Below, piece after piece: positions 1 to 10,256 of a stretch of 64,000 nucleotides of DNA. A program made the position numbers and the translations under genes. The DNA is taken from assembly GCA_003209565.1 (NCBI GenBank), contig QCQK01000004.1, positions 26,518-90,517 on the forward strand, written 5' to 3'. The first letter of the stretch is position 1. Every line of letters starts with the position of its first letter. This DNA is from Prochlorococcus sp. AG-449-J16. Its GTDB lineage: Bacteria; Cyanobacteriota; Cyanobacteriia; PCC-6307; Cyanobiaceae. Below the pieces are notes generated by a model, which did not search any database, was not told the origin of the DNA, and saw only the letters and a list, made by a program, of their open reading frames with translations.

Positions 1-53
1 GTTAAAAAGCTTATATTAAAATAAGTCATTGATAAAAATAAATGAGGAATTAA

Positions 54-440
54 TTACGTAAAAAAATCTAATGGCAATGGTCCAAAAGTATTAGATTCTT
101 TAGCACCTTCGTCATACTGACATGTTATTAAAATTCCTTCTCCAAGACCATTTTCAGATCTGACAAAAACATTGCTAGTTTTTTGATTAGCTTTTAAAAA
201 AACACCTCCATCAGCATGAAGGGAACCTAGATTCCCAAATTTAACTGAGGAATATTTCTTAGAAATTGATTGCAATGCTTTAATAGCTTTATTATCACTA
301 GGTGCCATTATTCCTATTGTTATCCAATCTGCATTAAAAATATTTGATTCTAGTTCCTCTAAAAGTTTTTTTTCTTGAAAATTACTTAATTGAGGTGCAG
401 TTCTAAAATTATTTAAATCGACTAATTTATTTATTTCCAT
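54..440 (-). CDS. DUF1824 family cyanobacterial protein
   Basis: ORF translation resembles the conserved cyanobacterial DUF1824 family (SLHADGGVFLKA...). Confidence 0.7.
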   Translation of the reverse strand: MEINKLVDLNNFRTAPQLSNFQEKKLLEELESNIFNADWITIGIMAPSDNKAIKALQSISKKYSSVKFGNLGSLHADGGVFLKANQKTSNVFVRSENGLGEGILITCQYDEGAKESNTFGPLPLDFFT

Positions 441-461
441 TAGTTTATATCTAAAAAATTC

Positions 462-794
462 TTAACCAAATGTTCTTCCATTCCAAGCCCAAAATGAAGC
501 TGACACATCCTCAAAAGATATATAAATCCTGTCTATAGGGATCCCCATTTTTTCATATACAAAATCTGATATTGGCTTTGCCATTTCTGAAGGATTTAGA
601 GACCCTATTGATTTGATTTCTAAAAAACAAGAAGGTGTCTTATCATCAAAATACATTTGGCAATTATCATCTATTTTCGCCATAACAAAACTTTTTGATT
701 TGTTAGTTAAAGATGAAATAAGTATTGAAATTTCTTCAAGTAATTTACCTTTATCATTTACTTTTGCTGAAGTCGAAACATTAATATAAGGCAT
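462..794 (-). CDS. MIF/tautomerase superfamily protein
   Basis: MPYINVSTSA start with catalytic Pro after Met; C-terminal RIYISFEDV...WAWNGRTFG typical of MIF homologs. Confidence 0.85.
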   Translation of the reverse strand: MPYINVSTSAKVNDKGKLLEEISILISSLTNKSKSFVMAKIDDNCQMYFDDKTPSCFLEIKSIGSLNPSEMAKPISDFVYEKMGIPIDRIYISFEDVSASFWAWNGRTFG

Positions 795-796
795 CT

Positions 797-967
797 CTAT
801 GCAGCAAGATAATCTTCCTTAGAATTATTTTCTAGAAAAACAGTTTTATTTTTTAAATTTCTTTTTGATGAAAGATATGCCATATCGTATGAACTTATTC
901 CGTTTTTATAAGGATTGAAAAGAGCATTTTTAGACCTGCTTTTTTTACTCCTCTTGAACTCAATCAT
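797..967 (-). CDS. small hypothetical protein (56 aa, MIEFKRSKKSRSKNALFNPYKNGISSYDMAYL...)
   Basis: Manually read ORF not in the supplied track; ATG to TAG, directly upstream of the MIF-like gene. Confidence 0.55.
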   Translation of the reverse strand: MIEFKRSKKSRSKNALFNPYKNGISSYDMAYLSSKRNLKNKTVFLENNSKEDYLAA

Positions 968-1114
968 CTTTATTTAATCATTAATTAATAATTTAACTTT
1001 TTTTGAATACATGTCTAGTTTTTTTGAGAATTTTTAATTTTTTAAAAAAATTGCTAATACACAATTAGAAATTCTTTTTACTAGATTTGAAAAGTAGAAT
1101 CTAAATTATTTGCT

Positions 1115-1753
1115 TTGGAAGTTTTAAATAATTATCAAAGGAAAAAACTCGATGAGAGTAATGATGAAGAATTTTATTCAGATCCAAAATTTGTTTATCA
1201 TCTAGATGCAAATTTCAGGCAATATTTATCAGATTTATATGAAAGAGAAATTGATAATTATTCAACCGTCCTTGATTTAATGTCCAGTTGGGATAGTTAT
1301 TTACCTAAAGGGAAAAAATATAAAAAAGTTATTGGACATGGTTTAAACAAACAAGAACTTGAAAAAAACAAAATTTTTGATTCTTTTTGGATTCAAAATT
1401 TTAACTTAAGTCAACAAATTCATCTTGATAATGAAAGCGTTGATTATTGCTTGATGGTAGCCGCATGGCAATATTTACAATATCCAGAAAATTTAACCAA
1501 AGAAATAGCAAGAATATTGAGTAGAAATGGCAAGATTATTATTGCTTTTTCAAACAGAGCATTTTGGCATAAAGCTCCTAACATATGGACTTCATCTACC
1601 GAAGAAGAGAGGGTCAAATATGTAAGAAAAGTATTAATCTCAAACGGATTTAACGAGCCAAAAATTATCAAAAAGTTTACTGAACCAGCACTTAATATCT
1701 TTAATTTTTTAAATAAAGACCCATTTTATTGTTTAATAGCTACCAAAGAGTAA
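1115..1753 (+). CDS. SAM-dependent methyltransferase-like protein
   Basis: Intact ORF; methyltransferase-like motifs (VLDLMSSWDSYLP..., GKIIIAFSNRAFW). Confidence 0.65.
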   Translation: MEVLNNYQRKKLDESNDEEFYSDPKFVYHLDANFRQYLSDLYEREIDNYSTVLDLMSSWDSYLPKGKKYKKVIGHGLNKQELEKNKIFDSFWIQNFNLSQQIHLDNESVDYCLMVAAWQYLQYPENLTKEIARILSRNGKIIIAFSNRAFWHKAPNIWTSSTEEERVKYVRKVLISNGFNEPKIIKKFTEPALNIFNFLNKDPFYCLIATKE

Positions 1754-1861
1754 ATTTTTAATTGCATTGCATTAAACAAAAAATCTATGAAAAAGTTATC
1801 AGCTATTTTTCATAGCCATACTTTTAAATATTTACTAATATTGGGTAGTTAAATTAATCAT

Positions 1862-2107
1862 ATGGGATCAAAAAGAGAAAAATATCCTGAAAAATGTCCT
1901 TGGGATCTTGGTCCTAATCAACATTTAGCAAAAGAAGAGAACTGGACTTTAAGATTAGGAGAAGCAAATGTATGCTTCAGCAAAAATAAATTAGATAATA
2001 ATTATTTTCATGTGATTAGTAATGAAAATGAAGAACAAATTCTAGCTTTTAGAGCAAGACTTTTATATCAAAAACTACTTGATAAAGGGTTTAGATTGGT
2101 TGAATAA
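1862..2107 (+). CDS. conserved hypothetical protein
   Basis: 81-aa ORF with coding-like composition. Confidence 0.5.
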   Translation: MGSKREKYPEKCPWDLGPNQHLAKEENWTLRLGEANVCFSKNKLDNNYFHVISNENEEQILAFRARLLYQKLLDKGFRLVE

Positions 2108-2112
2108 AAAAC

Positions 2113-2766
2113 CTATTTTAATAAGCGTAGATCCTCGAAAACAAACTTTTGTGTTTCTTCTTCTTGATTTAGGTTTAAATATTTTATTGTTCTCGATTTT
2201 AAAATCCAATAATCGTCTTTATCCATATTTAGAAATTCATCCTCATATTCCAATTTTTGAGAATTTGTTTCAAGTGTATTTGGGTCAATTTGTTGACTAC
2301 TGTATTTTTTACTAAGGTAGCCTATTCCTGTATCTAAAAATTCTTCTACAAAAATTTCTATGATATTTCCATGAATTTTTCTGTATACCATATTAATACA
2401 ATTATTTTTCACTCTATATTTATCTCCTTGATTCTTACCTGAAACACTCATTTCAATACCACTTTCAGTATCTTTGAGTAAATTAAAATAATTTTCTGAA
2501 TGAACAGATTTAAATTCTCTCTTTACCCTGTGTATACATACTTCAAATAACTGAGAAGCGATACTTTGAACAATTTTCTTATCTTCAATTTTTTGAATAT
2601 TTGGTTTAAAGTCTTCGCCTAATAAGAATTCACCTTCATAAATAGCATTATTAACAAAAAAAATACATTTACCTTTATAACCATTAAATTTACTCTTCCA
2701 GGTGTACCTATTTTCATAGGCTCTTCGGAAAATCTCCTTACAATTAATTGCTCTTAAATTCTCCAT
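2113..2766 (-). CDS. DUF3386-like protein
   Basis: N-terminus FRRAYENRYTWKSKFNGYKG typical of cyanobacterial DUF3386. Confidence 0.65.
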   Translation of the reverse strand: MENLRAINCKEIFRRAYENRYTWKSKFNGYKGKCIFFVNNAIYEGEFLLGEDFKPNIQKIEDKKIVQSIASQLFEVCIHRVKREFKSVHSENYFNLLKDTESGIEMSVSGKNQGDKYRVKNNCINMVYRKIHGNIIEIFVEEFLDTGIGYLSKKYSSQQIDPNTLETNSQKLEYEDEFLNMDKDDYWILKSRTIKYLNLNQEEETQKFVFEDLRLLK

Positions 2767-2803
2767 TTATCAAAAAAGTAAACAAAATAATCTTACAAAA
2801 AAA

Positions 2804-2825
2804 ACCTCTCTTTTAGAAGAGAGGT
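2804..2825 (-). terminator. Rho-independent terminator downstream of pcb
   Basis: ACCTCTCTT-TTAG-AAGAGAGGT hairpin flanked by A-tract and T-tract. Confidence 0.8.
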
Positions 2826-2841
2826 TTTTTATTAAATTGAA

Positions 2842-3900
2842 CTAGTTTTGAGTAATTTTTGTATTTTCAATATTGTCAAATGCTTGCCCAATTTTCTTAA
2901 AGTCAAACCCCATTGCTCGTAGAGCATGCCAAAGATGACCTTGTAAGAAAAAGAATCCCAAATAGAAATGAGTATTAGCAAGCCAAGCTCTTGAGCTATA
3001 TGAGCCTGAACCTAAATCAACAGTATCAGTAAAATAAGGTGCAAATTCAAATTGAAGCTTTAAAGGCTCTCCATATAGATCAACTGGATATATAGTTGTA
3101 TTTGAAGCACACCAAAAAGCAGCAACAAAAGCCATATAAGAAACACCGACTACTGAGTAAGACAAAATAGCCTCAGCCCCAAGTAATCCTTTTCCTTTAA
3201 ATTCTGTATATTCTCCAAATTGTTTAGTACAAATATGGAAAACTCCTCCAATAATCTCAAGGAAAGCTAAGAAAGCATGTCCTCCCATGACGTCTTCTAG
3301 ACTATCTATTTTTAAAAAATCAAACTGATGATTCCAGATAGCAGCAATATCTAAGTTATAGACAACTTGTCTGGTAGAACCTATTGCTGGATCATAAATT
3401 CCGTGAATTCGAGCCCATTCAACGAACATTATTGCTCCAAGCCCAAGAAAGATTAAATGATGACCAAGAATAAAAGTTAATTTATCTGGATCATCCCACT
3501 CAAAATCAAACTTTTGTGGCTTACTATTCTCTGGATAGTCTCCAAGATCACCTGCAAATTTATTGGAATGTAATAATCCACCAGCGCCTAACACCGCTGA
3601 AAAAATTAGATGTAATGTGCAAATTACAACAATTCCATATGGTTCCGTAATAACACCATTTTCAATACCACCAATTCCAATACCTGCCAGATGAGGCAAG
3701 ACAATTGCTTTCTGTGCACCCATTGGAATGCTGGCGTCGTAACGAGCTAATTCAAATAATCCAAAAGCTCCTGCCCAGAACATCATTAATCCTGCATGGG
3801 CGGCATGAGCTGCTATGAATTTACCTGAACGGCCAACAACACCAGAATTCCCTGCGTACCAGTCATAGGTGACATCAGATTTTCCGTAAGTTTGTAACAC
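2842..3900 (-). CDS. pcb: Pcb/IsiA family chlorophyll-binding light-harvesting protein
   Basis: MLQTYGKSDVTYDWYAGNSGV...FIAAHAAHAGLMMFWAGAF hallmark Pcb/CP43-like sequence, 352 aa. Confidence 0.95.
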   Translation of the reverse strand: MLQTYGKSDVTYDWYAGNSGVVGRSGKFIAAHAAHAGLMMFWAGAFGLFELARYDASIPMGAQKAIVLPHLAGIGIGGIENGVITEPYGIVVICTLHLIFSAVLGAGGLLHSNKFAGDLGDYPENSKPQKFDFEWDDPDKLTFILGHHLIFLGLGAIMFVEWARIHGIYDPAIGSTRQVVYNLDIAAIWNHQFDFLKIDSLEDVMGGHAFLAFLEIIGGVFHICTKQFGEYTEFKGKGLLGAEAILSYSVVGVSYMAFVAAFWCASNTTIYPVDLYGEPLKLQFEFAPYFTDTVDLGSGSYSSRAWLANTHFYLGFFFLQGHLWHALRAMGFDFKKIGQAFDNIENTKITQN

Positions 3901-4044
3901 TTGATTTAAGTAAACAGCAAATTGAGCTTATTGCTAATCAGAATAGTTTTTTACATGTTCTTTACAGATTTAATTACTTATGTAAAAAAAACATATTTTG
4001 AAAGAACAAATGTTACAACTTAAGAAAGTAATATCTTTGAAAAC

Positions 4045-4569
4045 TTACGCCAATGAGGGGATTTCGCCCTTAAGCTGAGAAGCCCAGTTTTCAAGACGTG
4101 AATCAGTTAAATCAGATTCACTATCCTCATCGAGAGGTAATCCACAAAAGCTTTCTCCAATGACGCTTTTAGACTCATCAAATGTATAGGAAGATTTATC
4201 TACATATCCAACCATTTCAGCGCCTGCCTTAGTGAAGTAGCTATGGAGCTCTTCCATGGCGTCACAATAATTTTCTGTGTAGGTAGAAGAATCTCCTAAA
4301 CCAAAAATTGCAACCTTTTTTCCTGATAAACTGAGTTCACCAATATCCTCCAAAATTGAATCCCATGCAGTACCTGATCTTTCTTCATCTGCCCCGGTGT
4401 TCCAAGTTGGTATTCCGCAAATAATTCCATCAAGACCTTCAAACTCTGAAAGATCATCCACATCAGAAACATCTTTAGGTGCTTCTGCTGAAGAAATAAA
4501 GTTGTGAAGACGATCTGCCACGTCTTCAGTTTTTCCAGTTGTAGTTGCGTAATAAATTCCTACAGTCAT
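4045..4569 (-). CDS. isiB: Flavodoxin (long-chain)
   Basis: MTVGIYYATTTGKTEDVADRL FMN-binding loop; CGIPTWNTGADEERSGTAWD. Confidence 0.95.
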   Translation of the reverse strand: MTVGIYYATTTGKTEDVADRLHNFISSAEAPKDVSDVDDLSEFEGLDGIICGIPTWNTGADEERSGTAWDSILEDIGELSLSGKKVAIFGLGDSSTYTENYCDAMEELHSYFTKAGAEMVGYVDKSSYTFDESKSVIGESFCGLPLDEDSESDLTDSRLENWASQLKGEIPSLA

Positions 4570-4709
4570 AACTTCAAATTGTTTACATTAAAATAATAAA
4601 ATCTAAAAACATTAAATTAATTTCTTAAAAAACTTTTTCATGTAAAAATTTATACTAATTAAAGTATGAAAAATTTTTTAAGAATAATTCAAAAAAAATT
4701 TTTTAAATT

Positions 4710-5444
4710 GTGGCTGACAAATTTTCAAATGATATAAAAAATCTTATTAAAGAATTTAACCTTAAAGGGGAAAAATTTTTTAAATTAATTGTTTTATTTG
4801 GTTTATTAGGAGATTTTGATAGTTTTGAATATGCAATAAATTTAAAACATTTTATCGATAATCATAAAGATCAAAATATAGATATTTTTGCCATAGGTAT
4901 TGGGAACCAAAAGGGGAAAGACAAATTCTGTAACTTCACTGGTTTTCCTAAAGATAATTTAGTTGTTGTTACTGATAACCAAATTCACAATAATCTAAAT
5001 GTCTCAAGAGGATTAGATATAGGTTTCGGAGGTTGGATCAATATGCTTCTAATGTTATCTGGAATTAATTCTCTTAAAACAATAAAAGAAGTTATTAGAG
5101 GTTATACGGGAGATAGAAATGCAAAGCAGATCTACTCAGAATTCGACAAAATTGACGTTTTAAAATTTCTAAATTTTTCGGGTAATTCCTTTAAACAGGT
5201 TTTCGGGGATGGTTATTTGAGACCATTGGAATTGGCAACATTTAGATTAAACAATATGAGTGAAATAATTCAAAACTGGAATGACTATATCCTAAATGAA
5301 AAATATCTTCCTCAAAGAGGAGCTTCCTTTTTATTAAATAACGAAAATCAAATTATTTATAAATTTTTTTCAAATGATGTTCTTGGATATTCATCAAATA
5401 TGAGAGATCCTTTAAGATTTTTATCTGAATTAGTTAAAGAATAA
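4710..5444 (+). CDS. AhpC/TSA (peroxiredoxin-like) family protein
   Basis: Thioredoxin-fold-like N-terminus (LIVLFGLLGDFDSFEYAINL) as in cyanobacterial AhpC/TSA-related proteins. Confidence 0.6.
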   Translation: MADKFSNDIKNLIKEFNLKGEKFFKLIVLFGLLGDFDSFEYAINLKHFIDNHKDQNIDIFAIGIGNQKGKDKFCNFTGFPKDNLVVVTDNQIHNNLNVSRGLDIGFGGWINMLLMLSGINSLKTIKEVIRGYTGDRNAKQIYSEFDKIDVLKFLNFSGNSFKQVFGDGYLRPLELATFRLNNMSEIIQNWNDYILNEKYLPQRGASFLLNNENQIIYKFFSNDVLGYSSNMRDPLRFLSELVKE

Positions 5445-5457
5445 TTTTAGAACCCTT

Positions 5458-5727
5458 ATGAATGTAGAAATATTTGGATATTTTGCAGCAATTCTAACAA
5501 CTGCTGCATTTTTACCTCAATTGATAAAGACGCTAAAAACAAAAAAGGCAAATGATGTTTCATTAACAACTTTAGTCATGTTTATTTTGGGAGTTTTGTC
5601 TTGGATCATTTACGGTTATAACATTTCTTCAAATCCAATACTTATAGCTAACTTAATTACCTTAATCTTAAATCTATTGATATTAATCGCAAAAGTATAT
5701 TTTTCAAAAACATTCAATCAACAATAG
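5458..5727 (+). CDS. SemiSWEET sugar transporter (MtN3/saliva family)
   Basis: GYFAAILTTAAFLPQLIKTLKTKKANDVSLTTLVMF...SWIIYGY; one three-TM repeat, 89 aa. Confidence 0.85.
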   Translation: MNVEIFGYFAAILTTAAFLPQLIKTLKTKKANDVSLTTLVMFILGVLSWIIYGYNISSNPILIANLITLILNLLILIAKVYFSKTFNQQ

Positions 5728-5762
5728 TTAAATTAATAGTATGAAATTTATAGTGATATCAC

Positions 5763-6026
5763 TTGAATTTAAATTATCATGGTACTAAATTTTTGCTGAT
5801 CTTGAAAACTTCAAAATGCTGGGTTTGGTTTAAAGGTAGCCTTAACAATGGTGGTTTTTGGAAAGAAGGATTTACCTGTACTTTTGATGAGAAACCAGGG
5901 GTTTTAATAGAAAGCCCTGCTTACGTAACTTGTAGAGTTCCAAATTGGAGAGTTATGACTAAAGAACCAGAAGATTTAAATAAATCTCCTTTAATTCCTG
6001 ATAAAGCAATATGGAAAATAATTTAA
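5763..6026 (+). CDS. conserved hypothetical protein
   Basis: ORF; start uncertain. Confidence 0.5.
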   Translation: MNLNYHGTKFLLILKTSKCWVWFKGSLNNGGFWKEGFTCTFDEKPGVLIESPAYVTCRVPNWRVMTKEPEDLNKSPLIPDKAIWKII

Positions 6027-6134
6027 TTTAGCCATGCATAAAAACTTTATGCCTGAGCTACGACAAGTTAATATTGCTTTATTAAATACTTAATTAATAC
6101 CATTTACTCCTTATTTATAAATATCATCCCTTTC

Positions 6135-7013
6135 TTGATTTTTGGTTTTTTTCTTGGAAAAAAAAATCCAAAAATTTCTAAATATATAGCAAGACCTCTA
6201 ATAAGATTTGGCATTCCATTAAGTGTAATGGGTCTTTTATTAAAAGAAGGTATTGATATAAACCTTGTTAAAAGCGCATTTTTAGCATTTTCACTTATTG
6301 GCTTTTTGCTAATACTGATAAATATATTCCCAATATTTAAAAATAGACTTTCAAATTATACTTTGCAACTCGCAGGCTTAATAGGCAATACATCATTTCT
6401 TGGAATCCCAATTGCAATTGCTCTTCTACCTTCAACAACTATTAACTTCACTATCGGATTTGACTTAGGCACAACATTATTCGCATGGATATTTGGACCT
6501 TTTTTTCTCCAGGTGAAATCCCCAAAGAAGAACATCCCAAATATCAAAGGATTAATAAACGCATTGATAAATAGTCCTGCATCAAGAGGGATAATTGGTG
6601 TACTTTTAGCATATCTTTTCAATCTAGATAAAATATTAGGCGATTATCTTTGGATACCTGCAAGAGTAGTTATCGCATTGGCAATAATAATTGTGGGAAC
6701 AAGACTAGGAATAATAACAAATCAAAGGGGTAAAATTTTTGATCTTAATGAAGAAATTAAATTCTCAATTTTATTAAAGTTATTCATTCTTCCTTTTATT
6801 GTTTTTTTAGTAAGCAAATTTATTAATTTTGACTACTACCAATCATCAGCAGTAATACTGCAGGCAGGGACACCAACGGCAATATCTACAATTTTAATGG
6901 CAGAAGCTTATGACGTAAAACAAAAAGTCGCTTCCAAAATTCTTTTTACTACAACATTAATTTCAATACTCACAATTCCTCTTTTAAAAATTTTAATGAA
7001 TTTCTTAAAATAA
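6135..7013 (+). CDS. AEC family transporter (auxin-efflux-carrier type permease)
   Basis: Membrane protein; ILQAGTPTAISTILMAEAYDV motif; GNTSFLGIPIA. Confidence 0.8.
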   Translation: MIFGFFLGKKNPKISKYIARPLIRFGIPLSVMGLLLKEGIDINLVKSAFLAFSLIGFLLILINIFPIFKNRLSNYTLQLAGLIGNTSFLGIPIAIALLPSTTINFTIGFDLGTTLFAWIFGPFFLQVKSPKKNIPNIKGLINALINSPASRGIIGVLLAYLFNLDKILGDYLWIPARVVIALAIIIVGTRLGIITNQRGKIFDLNEEIKFSILLKLFILPFIVFLVSKFINFDYYQSSAVILQAGTPTAISTILMAEAYDVKQKVASKILFTTTLISILTIPLLKILMNFLK

Positions 7014-7081
7014 AAAGCATGATTAATGAAAATTGTAAAGTTTATATCCTGATAACTACATAATGTCTTAAGATTTAGATT

Positions 7082-7333
7082 ATGAAGTCAGCAAACCCTG
7101 AAAATGAATATATCCCTTTAGATCTTAGGATTTCTGTGAGAAGGGATACTCTAAGGCTAATCTCAGAGATGGCTCAAGATATGGGAATAAGTATAAATGA
7201 AGTTTTTAGTTTTTTAGCCGAAGATTCCGTCATCGATCTAGAATTGCTTGAAGATTTGAATGAAATTGAAATCCCCACTAAGTGCAGTCTTGATGATCTT
7301 AAAAACGCTCTTCTTAAAAAGAAGCTTTGTTAA
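7082..7333 (+). CDS. conserved hypothetical, possible CopG-like small protein
   Basis: 83-aa ORF, ISVRRDTLRLISEMAQDMGISINEVFSFL. Confidence 0.5.
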   Translation: MKSANPENEYIPLDLRISVRRDTLRLISEMAQDMGISINEVFSFLAEDSVIDLELLEDLNEIEIPTKCSLDDLKNALLKKKLC

Positions 7334-9135
7334 AATTTCTCGACTTTTCTATTTTTCCAGTTGGATTTATAACCGCTGTTAACTAAAAATTCCGAATACT
7401 TATTCAAGTCATTTTTCTGGACACGCCATAAATTATAAATCCCATATCCTCCCAACTTTTGATGATTAATATTTGACCAGTGCTTTTCTCGGGAAGAATA
7501 TATATCAATAACCACCAATAAAGATTTGTAATCATAATCAGGTTGATCCTCATAATTTTCTCTCCTATCGTTATTAAGCCTATCTGAAAGATTAATTAAT
7601 CCTTCTTTAGTATTTGGTTCATAAAAAACTATTTGCCTTGAATAATAATGTAATGATGGTTTTCTTATCCCGATCATTGCTAAAGTTTCATTCCCTTCAC
7701 GAATAACTGAAATTAATGTTGAGATATTCCTCAAAGGCAATTGCCTATAATTATCAGCTAGTTTTCTCAATGGGGACATCAAAAAAGATTGTCCTATTAA
7801 AAATAAAATTTGAAGATAAAGCAAAATATTTTTGGATTTCAAAGAAAATAAAATTATTGCTAAAAGTGTAAATAAAGAGAAAAACAATTTGGCTCTGAAA
7901 ATTGTCCCAGAACTTACCAATTCAGATCCAAGATTAGGCATTTCGGGATCATTTATTAAATTCAACCAAATATTTGAGAAAAAGAATGCAATTGAAATAC
8001 CAAATAAAATTAAAATATTAAAAATCCACAAATATGAATAACTTTTATTTGAATTTTTTAAGTTTATAAAGCTATTACTAATCAGGATTGCCCCTGCTGG
8101 AATTGCTGGCAACCAATAACTTGGTAGTTTCGTAGCAGAAATACTAAAAAAGATTAAAACCGATGCAAACCAACATAGAGAATATGAATCGAGGGTTTCA
8201 GTGACATTTGAATTTTCTTTTGAACTTTTAATAAAACCCTCAAAGGCTTTAAATATGCCATGATACAAAAAAGGGGTAAACGGTAATGAAGCCAATATCA
8301 TTATGTATAGAAAAAACCAGAATGGTTCTGTATGGTTATTTACAACCGAAGTGTATCTTTGGAAATTATGATAACCAAAAAAATTGTCCCAAAAAGGCTT
8401 TCCCTCTTTTATGAATTCTAATAAGTACCATGGAACACTGATTAGTATTGTTATTAAAAAACCTTTCTTAGGGTTTATCTTTCTGAGCAACGTTCTCCAA
8501 TCCTTTTGGCTAATTAAGAAAGATGTAATAGTCATTGATGCCAAGACAAACGCTACAGGCCCTTTAGTTAAAATTGCGAATCCTAAAAATACCCAAGCTG
8601 AAATGCATTGATGATCCTTTTCACTTGCCATTCTTCTCCAAAACAAAAGGAGGCTTATCCCTAAGTTTCCAGTTAAAAGAGCATCGCTTACAGCGGTTCT
8701 ACTCCAGATGATTATTAATGGAGAAAGTGCAAAGCCTAATGATGCAACTATTGGTGTGAGGAATTGACTATCACCCTTCTGTGGCCAACAAAACAACGTG
8801 TCACCAATCATCAACATTAAAAATAATGATCCAAGCGCAGAAGGGAGCCTTGCTGAGAGTGTCCCGAAACTATCCCAAATCTCATTTTTTGGTAATGAGT
8901 AAAAAAAACCCATTAACCAATAAATTAGTGGAGGCTTATCAAAACGGAAAATTCCATTGACTTTTGGGGTTAACCAGTCACCAGATTCACTCATAGCCCT
9001 TGCAGCAGCAGCAAATAAAGGGGGAGTTTCATCCACAAGTCCTGTACTGCCTAAACCTAAAAAAAATATAATGATTCCACAAACTAAAATTATCAATAAG
9101 GTTATCAGCCTTTTTTTTGATTCTAGAAGAAGCAT
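7330..9135 (-). CDS. GT39/ArnT-like lipid-linked sugar glycosyltransferase
   Basis: LGSTGLVDETPPLFAAAARAMSESGDWLTPKVNGIFRFDKPPLIYWL N-terminal ArnT/PMT signature. Confidence 0.85.
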   Translation of the reverse strand: MLLLESKKRLITLLIILVCGIIIFFLGLGSTGLVDETPPLFAAAARAMSESGDWLTPKVNGIFRFDKPPLIYWLMGFFYSLPKNEIWDSFGTLSARLPSALGSLFLMLMIGDTLFCWPQKGDSQFLTPIVASLGFALSPLIIIWSRTAVSDALLTGNLGISLLLFWRRMASEKDHQCISAWVFLGFAILTKGPVAFVLASMTITSFLISQKDWRTLLRKINPKKGFLITILISVPWYLLEFIKEGKPFWDNFFGYHNFQRYTSVVNNHTEPFWFFLYIMILASLPFTPFLYHGIFKAFEGFIKSSKENSNVTETLDSYSLCWFASVLIFFSISATKLPSYWLPAIPAGAILISNSFINLKNSNKSYSYLWIFNILILFGISIAFFFSNIWLNLINDPEMPNLGSELVSSGTIFRAKLFFSLFTLLAIILFSLKSKNILLYLQILFLIGQSFLMSPLRKLADNYRQLPLRNISTLISVIREGNETLAMIGIRKPSLHYYSRQIVFYEPNTKEGLINLSDRLNNDRRENYEDQPDYDYKSLLVVIDIYSSREKHWSNINHQKLGGYGIYNLWRVQKNDLNKYSEFLVNSGYKSNWKNRKVEKF

Positions 9136-9150
9136 TTAATAATATTTATT

Positions 9151-10227
9151 CTATTTGTATTCGTGCATTACCTTATTAAGCCAGTTCACAACCTTATTAG
9201 CAAATATATCTGTAGACGCATTTTTTTCTACCCATTCTCTACATTTATTACGCTCTATTTTTTCAATAATCTTTACACAAGAAATCATATTTTTTTTATC
9301 ATCAGGATCAACAAGATAACCTGTTTCCCCATGCTGAATAATTTCACTAGGCCCTCCCCTTTTATAAGCTATAACAGGCACCCCGCAGGCCAAAGCTTCA
9401 ACAATAACATTCCCATATGCCTCATTCCATTTCGGAGTATTTAGCAGCACCCTACATTTGCCAAGTTCTTTTTGTAACTCATTGGTTGATAAAAAACCCA
9501 TCCAATCTATAGTTTTTTCAGGAAAAGATTGTTCTACCTCTGAGGCATAAGTCTCATCTTCTGTAACTCCCCAAACTTTTAGTTTTTCTCCAAGTTCATT
9601 TGCGACATAAACAGCATCCTCTAAACCTTTCTCCGGTGCCACTCTCCCAACCCACGCCAAAGGTCCCTTCACTGAATCTTGGAAAGTATAATTATTCAAA
9701 TTAAAACCATTACCAATAATTATTGGTTTTTTTATAAATGGATAATCATTAGCTTGAATTTTTGAATGAAAAGCAAAATTGGATGGATATTTACCATATA
9801 CCTTTGAGATTAAATTACTAATTAATGAACTCTCAGAACCCATACTTATAATGTGCGCGATGGGCGTATCTACATTTAGTGTCATCCAAATAGGAAGCCA
9901 ATCATAAGACATGTTTAATAATACATCTGCTTTTTTAGCAATATCTAAACCCTTTTCAACCATACCTGCCAAAAGAGAATTATCTGGAATACTTACGGAA
10001 GAATTGTAATTTTGATGCTGCCAACTAATTTGTTCCTCACCTTCAACAAAATGTAATTTTGCTTTTTTATTTTTTTCATATAACTTTGATTTTTTTGGAG
10101 CTATGACATCGACAGAATGTCCTAAAGAAAGTAAACCTGAAACTAAGGAATTTAAAGTTAATTCAACTCCCCCACCTTTCCCACTCCCCAAGAATCCTAT
10201 TGGAGTACTAATTAAAACTATTCGCAT
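9151..10227 (-). CDS. GT4 family glycosyltransferase
   Basis: GKGGGVELTLNSL; ...AYGNVIVEALACGVPVIAYKRGGPSEII. Confidence 0.85.
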   Translation of the reverse strand: MRIVLISTPIGFLGSGKGGGVELTLNSLVSGLLSLGHSVDVIAPKKSKLYEKNKKAKLHFVEGEEQISWQHQNYNSSVSIPDNSLLAGMVEKGLDIAKKADVLLNMSYDWLPIWMTLNVDTPIAHIISMGSESSLISNLISKVYGKYPSNFAFHSKIQANDYPFIKKPIIIGNGFNLNNYTFQDSVKGPLAWVGRVAPEKGLEDAVYVANELGEKLKVWGVTEDETYASEVEQSFPEKTIDWMGFLSTNELQKELGKCRVLLNTPKWNEAYGNVIVEALACGVPVIAYKRGGPSEIIQHGETGYLVDPDDKKNMISCVKIIEKIERNKCREWVEKNASTDIFANKVVNWLNKVMHEYK

Positions 10228-10256
10228 TATTTAGACTCTTACAGAAAAGAAACTAA

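Noticed and set aside
1444-1671. Minus-strand ORF inside the methyltransferase-like gene
   Set aside because: Fully antisense to a better-supported ORF and no recognisable family.
2079-2315. Plus-strand ORF overlapping the DUF3386-like gene
   Set aside because: Antisense to a conserved-looking gene; composition looks like reverse-complement noise.
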